Part shown: positions 1 to 5,323 of the stretch, piece by piece | How the letters are laid out: every line of letters starts with the position of its first letter | How positions within the stretch are numbered: position 1 is the first letter of the stretch | Assembly (NCBI GenBank): GCA_937915065.1 | Contig: CALDMR010000188.1 | Location: 1-5,323 of the forward strand | Length of the DNA stretch: 5,323 nucleotides | Source of the DNA: an uncultured Clostridia bacterium | Lineage (GTDB): Bacteria; Bacillota; Clostridia; Oscillospirales; Oscillospiraceae | Reading direction: 5' to 3' | Notes under the pieces: generated by a model | What the model was told of the DNA's origin: nothing | Databases searched by the model: none | Seen by the model: the letters and a program-made list of their open reading frames with translations, nothing else | Program-made: the position numbers and the translations under genes

Positions 1-653
1 TGGCGGTGACCGGCGGCCGCGCCACCCATGCGGGGGAGGAGATCCTGGGGATACCCGTGCGCCGCATCAATGAGATCGACGCCCTGGCAGCCGGCGCCTT
101 GCGCTTCAGCGGCCGGGAAAAGGGCGTGGTGGTCAATATGGGCACCGGCACATCGCTGGTGTATGCGGAAAAGGGGGGCAAGCCCCAGCATATTTTTGGC
201 AGTGCGGTGGGCGGCGGCACGCTGCTGGGCCTGGGTTCCCGCTTGGTCGGTTCGTCGAACTACACGGAGATCACCCACCTGGCCAGCAAAGGTCACCGGG
301 CCAATGCCGATGTGTCCATTGCCGACATGGATTTTGAAGATGTCGATACGTTGGATCCCCGCATGACGCTGTCCAACTTCGGCAAGCTCCGCCCCGAAGA
401 TGGGGTGGAGGACAAGGATGCGGCGGCGGCGCTGGTCAATCTGATTTTGGAAGTGGTGGGGACAGAGGCCATGCTGGCCTGCCGCAGCATGGGCTGCGAT
501 ACCGCCATTGTGGCCGGCACGCTGGCAGATCTGCCGGGTTCCGGAGAAGTGTTTGATCTGATGGAAAAGCTTTGCGGTGTCCGGTTTATCAAGGCGGGCA
601 TGCCCACTTTTGTCACCGCTGCCGGTGCATTGCTGTGCGCCATGGAACAGTAA
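1..653 (+). CDS. coaW: Type II pantothenate kinase, 5'-truncated by window edge
   Basis: Phosphorylates pantothenate with ATP, the first step of coenzyme A synthesis in the cytoplasm. The frame is open from base 3 and ends at TAA 651-653. Counting from the Val codon at base 6 as residue 1, the visible part shows VTGG (1-4), then INEIDA, whose Glu23 matches the catalytic Glu70 of Staphylococcus aureus CoaW as I recall that protein. Next come VNMGTGTSL (43-51), a glycine-rich VGGGTLLGLG (68-77) and LSNFGKL (122-128), all in the order typical of the eukaryote-like type II family. The N-terminal DxGGT phosphate-binding motif is missing, so roughly 50-75 residues lie off the left edge. The GTG at base 6 is an internal Val codon, not a start. 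Type II enzymes usually escape CoA feedback inhibition, though this varies and cannot be read here. The gene converges on the aldehyde dehydrogenase gene. Family assignment is firm; the symbol is by similarity. Confidence 0.9.
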   Translation, partial: AVTGGRATHAGEEILGIPVRRINEIDALAAGALRFSGREKGVVVNMGTGTSLVYAEKGGKPQHIFGSAVGGGTLLGLGSRLVGSSNYTEITHLASKGHRANADVSIADMDFEDVDTLDPRMTLSNFGKLRPEDGVEDKDAAAALVNLILEVVGTEAMLACRSMGCDTAIVAGTLADLPGSGEVFDLMEKLCGVRFIKAGMPTFVTAAGALLCAMEQ

Positions 654-670
654 AATAGAGAAAACAGAAG

Positions 671-703
671 CAACCGGCCGGCCCCAAAGGGGCCGGCCGG
701 TTG
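671..703. terminator. Shared hairpin terminator between convergent genes
   Basis: A perfect 15-bp inverted repeat (671-685 with 689-703) is separated by a 3-base AAA loop and is almost all G/C. It lies 17 bases after the kinase stop codon and 21 bases beyond the aldehyde dehydrogenase stop codon. Read on the minus strand it is followed by a T-rich stretch (complement of 651-670). On the plus strand only a poor tract, TTGTGATTGC, follows. It therefore probably stops the minus-strand operon best and blocks the plus-strand transcript mainly by stem strength. Bidirectional use is inferred. Confidence 0.82.
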
Positions 704-724
704 TGATTGCTTATGGGGAAAGGC

Positions 725-2098
725 TTATTTCATAAAGAAGCGGATCAGTTTAGCGTTCAGGTCGCTGTACGGTGCGTAACGCATGGGCAGATCCATCCAG
801 GTGGATTTATCCACAATGCTCTTCTCGTGGGAGAAAGTGTCAAAACTCTTTTTGCCGTGATAGGCGCCCATGCCGCTGTTGCCCACGCCGCCGAAGCCCA
901 GGCGGGAGGTGGCCAGGTGGATAATGGTGTCGTTGATGCAGCCGCCGCCGAAAGAAACCCGGCGCAAAAAGCGCTCCTTAACGGTTTTGCTTTCCGTGAA
1001 CAGATACAGCGCCAGGGGATGGGGACGGTCGCGCACAAAGGCTTCGGCCTCGTCAATGGTGTCGAAGGTCAGCACAGGGAGCACGGGGCCGAAGATCTCT
1101 TCCTGCATCACGGCGTCCTCGGGAGTGACATGATCCATCACAGTGGGCTGGATCTTCAGGGCGGCAGGATTGGAGCCGCCGCCGATGACCACCTTTTCCG
1201 GATCGATCAGACCGCAGACCCGGTCAAAGTGTTTCTGGTTGATCATTTTCACATAGGCGTCGTTGTCCTCTGCGGCATTTTCGCCGTACATGATCGTGAT
1301 CCATTTGCGCAGATAGCCCAGGAACTTGTCTTTGATGCTGCGCTCAATGAGCAGGTAATCGGGGGCAACACAGGTTTGCCCGCAGTTGAGGAATTTGCCG
1401 AACACCAGGCGTTTGGCGGCCAGATCGAGTTTGGCGGTGTGATCCACGATGCAGGGGCTTTTGCCGCCCAGTTCCAGGGCCACGGGCGTCAGGTGCTTGG
1501 AGGCCTTTTCCATCACTTCCTTGCCCACTGTCACGCCGCCGGTGAAGAAGATAAAATCAAAGACCTGATCCAGCAGCTCTTTGTTTTCCGCCCGGCCGCC
1601 TTCGACCACGGTGATATATTCCGGGGGGAAGCATTCGCGCACGATGGTGCGGATCACAGCGGAGGTGGCGGGAGAATAGGCCGAGGGCTTGACCACGCAG
1701 CAGTTGCCTGCGGCGATGGCGCCGATCAGGGGTTCCATGGTCAGCATAAACGGATAATTCCAGGGAGACATGATGAGCACGACGCCGTAGGGGTTGGAAA
1801 CGGAGAAACTCTTGGCGTGGAATTGGGCCAGGGGCGTGGCCACCCGCCGGTCTTTCATCCACTGGGCCAGGTGCTTTTTAATGTAGGTCAGTTCCGCCAG
1901 GGTCATGCCCACTTCGCACATATAGCTCTCGGTGGGAGACTTGTTCAGGTCGGCATACAGGGCGGCGTTGATGTCCGCTTCGTGGGCTTGGATGGCGTGC
2001 TGCAGCTTGTTCAGCGCTTCCATCCGCCAAGCCAGGGACAGGGTCAGATTTTCGCGGAAAAAGGCCCGCTGTGTGGCCACGGTTTGTTCAATATTCAT
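725..2098 (-). CDS. Aldehyde dehydrogenase, class 3 (ALDH3-like)
   Basis: Oxidises an aldehyde to the carboxylic acid with NAD(P)+ in the cytoplasm. The 457 residues fit the usual length of bacterial ALDH3-type enzymes. Visible motifs in order are PWNYP with the oxyanion-hole Asn114, VVKPS with cofactor-binding Lys137, FTGG...GK (185-193), ELGGKSP with general-base Glu209, GQTC with the nucleophile Cys243, EEIFGPV with Glu334 (332-338), and the ALDH3-like C-terminal stretch FGGVGNSGMG (402-411). All catalytic residues are present. The position after KPS, often Glu in NAD-preferring relatives, is Ala140, which may relax cofactor choice. There is no C-terminal membrane anchor of the mammalian microsomal kind. 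The ATG start overlaps the stop of the upstream alcohol dehydrogenase gene by four bases and has a strong ribosome binding site. Together they could take an alcohol through the aldehyde to the acid. The exact substrate cannot be told; medium-chain or aromatic aldehydes are typical of the family. Confidence 0.93.
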   Translation of the reverse strand: MNIEQTVATQRAFFRENLTLSLAWRMEALNKLQHAIQAHEADINAALYADLNKSPTESYMCEVGMTLAELTYIKKHLAQWMKDRRVATPLAQFHAKSFSVSNPYGVVLIMSPWNYPFMLTMEPLIGAIAAGNCCVVKPSAYSPATSAVIRTIVRECFPPEYITVVEGGRAENKELLDQVFDFIFFTGGVTVGKEVMEKASKHLTPVALELGGKSPCIVDHTAKLDLAAKRLVFGKFLNCGQTCVAPDYLLIERSIKDKFLGYLRKWITIMYGENAAEDNDAYVKMINQKHFDRVCGLIDPEKVVIGGGSNPAALKIQPTVMDHVTPEDAVMQEEIFGPVLPVLTFDTIDEAEAFVRDRPHPLALYLFTESKTVKERFLRRVSFGGGCINDTIIHLATSRLGFGGVGNSGMGAYHGKKSFDTFSHEKSIVDKSTWMDLPMRYAPYSDLNAKLIRFFMK

Positions 2099-3309
2099 TG
2101 CGCATCCTCCTTCGGCATCAGTTTGATGTACATCCCCTCCAGTGTCTGGCGGTCCATCAGCTTGGGCACGGGGTACAGGGGGTTGGATTCCCGGACGGCG
2201 TGGGCGGCCAGGGCGGGGATATCTTCGCGATGGATCTCCGGGATGGATGTGGGGATGCCCATGGCGGCGTTCTGCGCCTTGATCCAGACGATGAATTTTT
2301 CGGCGGCTGTGCTGTCGGCCTCCTCCTGGGCGGCCAGGCCGGCCTTGCGGGCCAGTTTGGCCAGGGATTTGTGGCAGCTGGCGCCGTATTCTTCCAGGAA
2401 ATAGGGCAGGATCACCGCGTTGGCCAGGCCGTGGGGCACGCCGTAGCGCCCGCCCAGGGAATGGGCCACGCCGTGGACATAACCCACATAGGAACGGGTA
2501 AAGGCCACCCCGGCGCAGTAGGACGCGCGCAGCATTTTGGCGCGGGCCTGTTCATCGCTGCCGTTTTCATAGGCGCGGGGCAGGTACTGCACGATCAGCG
2601 TGACGGCTTCCTCCGCCATGGCCCGGGTCAGGGTAGTGGTGGAATGGCCGATGTAGGCTTCCACTGCGTGGGTCAGGGCGTCCATGCCCGTGGTGCCGGT
2701 GATCATGGGCGGCAGGCCCAGGGTGACGCGGTAATCCAGTACGGCGCAGTCGGGGATCAAAGCAAAATCGTTGATGGGATATTTATGGTGCTCGGAGGGA
2801 TCGGTGATCACTGCGGCCAGAGTGGTTTCACTGCCGGTGCCCGCCGTGGTGGGAACCGCAATTAAATAAGGTGTTTTGCGCAGCACCTTCAGCAGGCCGC
2901 CCATTTTCTGCACGATCTTATCGGGGCGGGCGATTCGGGCGCCGGCGGCCTTGGCGCAGTCCATGGCGCTGCCGCCGCCAAAAGCGATCATGGCCTGGGC
3001 GCCGCTTTTGCGATACAGGGCGCAGCAGGCTTCCACATTGGACACTGTGGGGTTGGGGACGACCTCATCAAACACGGCGCAGGCGATGCCGCGCGCCGAC
3101 AGGGAGTTCTCCAGGGGCTCGGTCAGGCCCAGGGAGCGGATCGAGGCATCGGTGATAAGCAGAACGCGGTCGATGCTTTTTTCCTGCAGCAGGGGCGGCA
3201 GGGAGTCCAGTGACGACAGCAGCACGGGCTCCCGGTAAGGGAGCACAGGCATCGCCAGATGGAAACACTGCTGATAGGTGCGGCAGAATGCGCGATATAA
3301 GGGATTCAT
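2095..3309 (-). CDS. Iron-containing (group III) alcohol dehydrogenase
   Basis: Interconverts an alcohol and an aldehyde or ketone with NAD(P)(H) in the cytoplasm. The 404 residues are close to the family norm. After a short N-terminal helix-rich lead (1-30) comes the nucleotide-binding half with GGGSAMDCAK (111-120) and PTTAGTGSE (153-161). The metal-binding half has GMDALTHAVEAY, giving Asp210 and His214, then VHGVAHSLGG (His279) and VPHGLANA (His293). The spacing of these four ligands (4 residues, 65, 14) closely matches the Fe site of Escherichia coli FucO (Asp196, His200, His263, His277), so the enzyme should be intact. ATG 3309 is preceded by AGGAGGT. It is the first gene of an operon with the aldehyde dehydrogenase, and a promoter lies upstream at 3427-3455. 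Family relatives include FucO, YiaY and butanol dehydrogenases; the sequence does not tell the substrate. The family assignment is firm, the physiological direction is not. Confidence 0.94.
   Translation of the reverse strand: MNPLYRAFCRTYQQCFHLAMPVLPYREPVLLSSLDSLPPLLQEKSIDRVLLITDASIRSLGLTEPLENSLSARGIACAVFDEVVPNPTVSNVEACCALYRKSGAQAMIAFGGGSAMDCAKAAGARIARPDKIVQKMGGLLKVLRKTPYLIAVPTTAGTGSETTLAAVITDPSEHHKYPINDFALIPDCAVLDYRVTLGLPPMITGTTGMDALTHAVEAYIGHSTTTLTRAMAEEAVTLIVQYLPRAYENGSDEQARAKMLRASYCAGVAFTRSYVGYVHGVAHSLGGRYGVPHGLANAVILPYFLEEYGASCHKSLAKLARKAGLAAQEEADSTAAEKFIVWIKAQNAAMGIPTSIPEIHREDIPALAAHAVRESNPLYPVPKLMDRQTLEGMYIKLMPKEDAQ
2106..2112 (-). promoter_or_regulatory. Ribosome binding site of the aldehyde dehydrogenase gene
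   Basis: The minus strand reads AAGGAGG here, seven bases before the ATG at 2098, inside the last codons of the alcohol dehydrogenase gene. With the ATGA stop/start overlap at 2095-2098, it supports the chosen start and indicates that translation of the second gene is coupled to, or re-initiated after, the first. Confidence 0.85.
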
Positions 3310-3314
3310 GTGCT

Positions 3315-3321
3315 ACCTCCT
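3315..3321 (-). promoter_or_regulatory. Ribosome binding site of the alcohol dehydrogenase gene
   Basis: The minus strand reads AGGAGGT, five bases before the ATG at 3309. This near-perfect Shine-Dalgarno sequence fixes the start codon. Confidence 0.85.
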
Positions 3322-3368
3322 GAAAACAGTGAATTTGCGGATGGCGAATCAATGCAGGTTTTGCAAGG

Positions 3369-3406
3369 AAAAAGGGGCGCCGGCGCGCCGCATTCCGTTG
3401 CCGGCA
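3369..3406 (-). promoter_or_regulatory. Possible leader hairpin with T run (attenuator-like)
   Basis: In the leader of the dehydrogenase operon, minus strand, two copies of GCCGGC (3400-3405 and 3379-3384) can pair. A flanking U-G wobble extends the stem to seven pairs around a 15-base loop. CCCC and then five T (3373-3369) follow. The shape resembles a weak intrinsic terminator upstream of the first gene. Because GCCGGC is self-complementary and common in GC-rich DNA, this may be chance. No riboswitch or T-box motif is recognisable. Confidence 0.25.
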
Positions 3407-3426
3407 GGCCGATTTCCTCTATACCG

Positions 3427-3455
3427 AGGGTAGCACCGGCGGCGAAAAATGTCAA
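3427..3455 (-). promoter_or_regulatory. Probable sigma-70-type promoter of the dehydrogenase operon
   Basis: The minus strand carries a consensus -35 box TTGACA (3455-3450), a 17-base spacer, and TACCCT (3432-3427) as a degenerate -10. A TG dinucleotide one base before it (3435-3434) makes an extended -10. This would give a leader of about 110 bases. A short dyad TACC-GAG-GGTA (3422-3432) overlaps the -10 and could be an operator, but its arms are only four bases. The promoter starts 16 bases after the T run of the protease terminator. Confidence 0.62.
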
Positions 3456-3471
3456 GGCGTGAACGGGGGTG

Positions 3472-3512
3472 AAAAAAGCAGTTCCGGCGCGCAAAACCGC
3501 GCCGGAACTGCT
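3472..3512 (-). terminator. Intrinsic terminator of the HtrA-like protease gene
   Basis: A perfect 15-bp stem (3498-3512 with 3477-3491) with a six-base GTTTTG loop on the minus strand is followed directly by a run of six T (3477-3472, the first of which also closes the stem). It lies about 39 bases after the protease stop codon. It is a textbook rho-independent terminator and separates the protease gene from the dehydrogenase operon promoter. Confidence 0.95.
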
Positions 3513-3551
3513 GTGTCTACTGGAATTGCCCGGGCGTCAGTTCTGATCCTC

Positions 3552-5093
3552 TCATCCAAAGGGATTTCCGTAGTAGTAATAATAGGAATTGTCGTTTTGG
3601 GGCGTATTCTGGGTGCTGCTTTCCTCTGCCTGGGGATCGGTCTGGGGCTGCGTGCCGAAAGTAAAGTCAAAGGAGACGGTTTCGCCGCTGCGGTTGACCG
3701 TCATGGGAGCGGTGTCGCCGGCCTTGTAAGACTTTTTGGCATTCATTAGATCGGTCATGGAAGCAATTTCGCTGTCGCCCAGTTTGGTGATGATATCGCC
3801 GGCCTGTAGGCCGCTCTTGGCGGCGGCGCCGTTGGGTTCGATGCTGTATACAAACACGCCGCTAGAGGCAGGCAGATTGAACTGCATCTGGAGCTGCTGG
3901 GTCACTGTGGAGCCGGTGATGCCCAGATAGGCCTTATCCGTTACGTAGCCGTTTTCCATAATATCCTGCACCATGGCATACACATCGTTGATGGGAATGG
4001 CAAAGCCCAAACCCTCCACGGTGGTGTTGGCATAGGTGGAATATTTGGCGGATACGATGCCGATCACCTCGCCATAGGTGTTGAACAGGGGGCCGCCGGA
4101 GTTGCCGGGGTTGATGGCGCAGTCCACCTGGATCATGGTGAAGGGGGTGCTGTCCACGGTGATGGCCCGGTTGGCCGAGGACACGGAACCGGAACTCATG
4201 GAGAAGGTCAGCTCGCCCAGGGGATTGCCGATGGCGATCACGTCGTCGCCCACGTTTACCTTGGAGGAATCCCCGATGGTCACGGGGGTCAGGCCGGTGA
4301 CGTCTACCTTGATCACGGCGATATCATAGTCCTCGTCGCCGCCGATATAAGAAGCGTCGTAGGTATCGCCGCTATAGGTGGTCACTTCGATGGTAGTGGC
4401 GTTTTCCACCACATGGTAGTTGGTCAGGATATAGCCGTCCTGGGTCAGCACAAAGCCGGAGCCGGAGGAGGCCTGTTCCACAATCTGGCCGAAGAAGTTG
4501 GTTTCGGTACCCACGTTGATGCTGACCACGGAGTTGACATTGGCGGCATAATTTTCGGCATTGGTCATTGCATTTTTGCCGTCAACCTTCATCACCTTGA
4601 CTTCATTTACTGTGCGGTCGCTGACCTGTACGCTGGTGCTGCCCCGCAGGAAGGTGTTGCCGGCGGCGCTGCCCAGGGTGCCGCCCACCAGTCCGCCGCC
4701 CAGTGCGCACACCAGGGCAAAGGCGGCGATTTTTACGCCGCGGCGGTCTTTCTTGGGGGGGCGGCCGCCGGAGGGGGGCGCTTGATAGCGGGATGCATTC
4801 TGAAAACCGGTGGCGCCGAAGGGCTTGTGCTCCCGCTCATACAGGGGCTTGCCATAGTCCGGATCTGCCTGACGGGGGGCGTCGGGCTGGGGGGGCTGCT
4901 GCCGGCTTTGGGGGTCCTGGGGCTGTTCCGGTGCGCTGCCGGGGTTCTGGGTGGGGAATGTTTCCCGCTGGCCATTGCCGGCGGTATGATAGGAGCCGCT
5001 TTCGGCGGCGGGATTGTTCCAGTGATACGGTTCGTTTCCGGGGGTGCCGGAAGCACTGTCATTGTTCATGGGCTGGTTCTGATCGTCATACAT
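3552..5093 (-). CDS. htrA: Membrane-anchored HtrA/DegP-family serine protease with PDZ domain
   Basis: A trypsin-like protease of the cell surface that degrades or refolds damaged secreted proteins. With the start at ATG 5093 it has 513 residues. Residues 1-118 form a disordered Pro/Gln/Asn-rich cytoplasmic tail ending in a basic cluster (KKDRRGVK, 114-121). One glycine-rich membrane segment follows (about 121-147), placing the protease outside by the positive-inside rule. The protease domain (about 180-380) has His227 in TNYHVVENA, Asp257 in YDIAVIKV and Ser332 in NPGNSGGPL, an intact triad. One PDZ domain covers about 385-478, including the SGVFV carboxylate-binding region near 411. A Ser/Gln/Asn-rich tail ends in five tyrosines and GNPFG. 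The start is chosen because AGGAGG lies nine bases upstream; the frame stays open to 5306 but that part covers a promoter and another gene's terminator. It has its own promoter and terminator. No CssR- or CtsR-type operator is recognisable. Confidence 0.95.
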   Translation of the reverse strand: MYDDQNQPMNNDSASGTPGNEPYHWNNPAAESGSYHTAGNGQRETFPTQNPGSAPEQPQDPQSRQQPPQPDAPRQADPDYGKPLYEREHKPFGATGFQNASRYQAPPSGGRPPKKDRRGVKIAAFALVCALGGGLVGGTLGSAAGNTFLRGSTSVQVSDRTVNEVKVMKVDGKNAMTNAENYAANVNSVVSINVGTETNFFGQIVEQASSGSGFVLTQDGYILTNYHVVENATTIEVTTYSGDTYDASYIGGDEDYDIAVIKVDVTGLTPVTIGDSSKVNVGDDVIAIGNPLGELTFSMSSGSVSSANRAITVDSTPFTMIQVDCAINPGNSGGPLFNTYGEVIGIVSAKYSTYANTTVEGLGFAIPINDVYAMVQDIMENGYVTDKAYLGITGSTVTQQLQMQFNLPASSGVFVYSIEPNGAAAKSGLQAGDIITKLGDSEIASMTDLMNAKKSYKAGDTAPMTVNRSGETVSFDFTFGTQPQTDPQAEESSTQNTPQNDNSYYYYYGNPFG

Positions 5094-5102
5094 GGCTGTT
5101 TG

Positions 5103-5108
5103 CCTCCT
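5103..5108 (-). promoter_or_regulatory. Ribosome binding site deciding the htrA start
   Basis: The minus strand reads AGGAGG, nine bases before ATG 5093. The alternative upstream starts in the same open frame (TTG at 5306, an ATG at 5288) have no comparable site, so the shorter 513-residue protein is preferred. Confidence 0.8.
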
Positions 5109-5226
5109 GCGCTTAAAATAGGAACCTTCGACGGGAGCGCTGCGGCGGGGGCCGGGGCTCACCGGATCTGAATTGTCTGTATTGTAGCGTGTAATTATGT
5201 CCAAAGTATGAAGAATCTGTGGGGAA

Positions 5227-5255
5227 ATTATAAATAATCGGGATTCTGCAGTGAA
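5227..5255 (-). promoter_or_regulatory. Probable promoter of the htrA-like gene
   Basis: The minus strand has TTCACT (5255-5250, four of six matches to the -35 consensus), a 17-base spacer and a perfect TATAAT (5232-5227). The leader would be about 125 bases. The -35 box shares two bases with the T run of the preceding terminator. A second -10-like TACAAT lies at 5186-5181 but has no good -35 partner at the right distance. Confidence 0.6.
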
Positions 5256-5286
5256 AAAAGCTCCGGACGGGAATTCCGTCCGGAGC
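5254..5286 (-). terminator. Intrinsic terminator of an upstream minus-strand gene
   Basis: An 11-bp perfect GC-rich stem (5276-5286 with 5260-5270) has a five-base loop and is followed on the minus strand by six T (5259-5254). There is no T tract on the plus-strand side, so it ends a transcript entering from beyond the right edge and isolates htrA from it. Confidence 0.9.
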
Positions 5287-5293
5287 ATGTACC

Positions 5294-5323
5294 CTACTTG
5301 TGGCAATGTGCTGCTGTGGCCAG
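5294..5323 (-). CDS. Possible C-terminal end of an unidentified upstream gene
   Basis: Just before the terminator at 5254-5286, one minus-strand frame reads LATAAHCHK and then TAG (5296-5294), only seven bases ahead of the stem. The other two minus-strand frames have no stop before the terminator. The spacing is what a gene end would look like, but nine residues are far too few to identify a family or to exclude chance. Confidence 0.3.
   Translation of the reverse strand: MATAAHCHK

Noticed and set aside
293..673. A minus-strand frame antisense to the pantothenate kinase gene
   Set aside because: It begins inside the terminator region and has no family resemblance; the plus strand is clearly coding.
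707..2404. A 565-codon open frame on the plus strand, antisense to the aldehyde dehydrogenase gene
   Set aside because: The minus-strand frame carries all aldehyde dehydrogenase motifs in order. The plus frame has no recognisable domain, no good ribosome binding site, starts at the edge of the terminator hairpin and runs across an operon junction. Long antisense frames are expected in GC-rich coding DNA.
2071..2865. A 264-codon plus-strand frame antisense to the alcohol dehydrogenase gene
   Set aside because: Gly/His-rich mirror of the real gene with no motifs; the opposite strand has the full set of iron ligands.
3378..3390. GC palindrome containing GGCGCGCC in the dehydrogenase leader
   Set aside because: It is too short and too easily produced by base composition to be called an operator or recombination site by itself; it was kept only as part of the leader-hairpin finding.
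4413..5171. A 252-codon plus-strand frame, Gly/Ala-rich and seemingly membrane-like
   Set aside because: It is antisense to the HtrA protease domain, membrane segment and tail. Its hydrophobic look comes from complementing the Pro/Gln-rich and Gly-rich codons of the real gene.
5094..5306. N-terminal extension of HtrA to a TTG start
   Set aside because: The extra 71 codons cover an intrinsic terminator and a good promoter and lack a ribosome binding site; ATG 5093 has AGGAGG at proper spacing.
5287..5323. Plus-strand ATG reading MYPTCGNVLLWP to the window edge, as a possible divergent small zinc-ribbon-like protein
   Set aside because: The GGAG-like bases before it belong to the terminator stem and lie too close to the ATG. 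Only one CxxC-like half is visible, and the window ends before it can be judged.
1..5323. Search for CRISPR arrays, insertion sequences, tRNA or rRNA genes, phage or defence genes, and direct repeats
   Set aside because: No regularly spaced repeats, transposase motifs, tRNA-like folds or defence domains were seen. The window is filled by four recognisable housekeeping or metabolic genes and short intergenic signals.

Overview
The window looks like ordinary chromosomal DNA from a GC-rich Gram-positive anaerobe of the Clostridia (a Faecalibacterium/Ruminococcaceae-like gut bacterium would fit). This is inferred from four things: a type II (CoaW-like) pantothenate kinase, a surface HtrA protease with a long cytoplasmic Pro/Gln-rich tail, strong AGGAGG ribosome binding sites, and compact intrinsic terminators with U tracts. 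No species can be named from the sequence alone.

Layout, left to right. (1) Bases 1-653, plus strand: the 3' part of a type II pantothenate kinase gene whose ATP-binding N-terminus lies off the left edge. (2) Bases 671-703: a perfect 15-bp hairpin between two convergent genes, probably terminating both. (3) Bases 725-3309, minus strand: a two-gene operon transcribed from right to left, an iron-containing alcohol dehydrogenase followed by a class 3-type aldehyde dehydrogenase, joined by a 4-base ATGA overlap. Its likely promoter (TTGACA, 17-bp spacer, extended -10) lies at 3427-3455, and a GC-rich leader of about 110 bases follows. (4) Bases 3472-3512: an intrinsic terminator for the next gene. 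(5) Bases 3552-5093, minus strand: a membrane-anchored HtrA/DegP-family serine protease with one PDZ domain and an intact His-Asp-Ser triad. (6) Bases 5227-5286: its probable promoter, overlapping the terminator of a further minus-strand gene that lies almost wholly beyond the right edge.

How the genes work together. The two dehydrogenases form a plausible alcohol-aldehyde-acid redox pair, for aldehyde detoxification or fermentative redox balance. The protease is a separate envelope quality-control gene with its own promoter and terminator. The kinase performs the first step of coenzyme A synthesis and belongs to a different transcription unit. I see no mobile element, CRISPR array, tRNA or rRNA gene, and no convincing undescribed system. 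The points most worth a second look are the low-complexity ends of the HtrA protein, the structured leader of the dehydrogenase operon, and a cofactor-site substitution in the aldehyde dehydrogenase.
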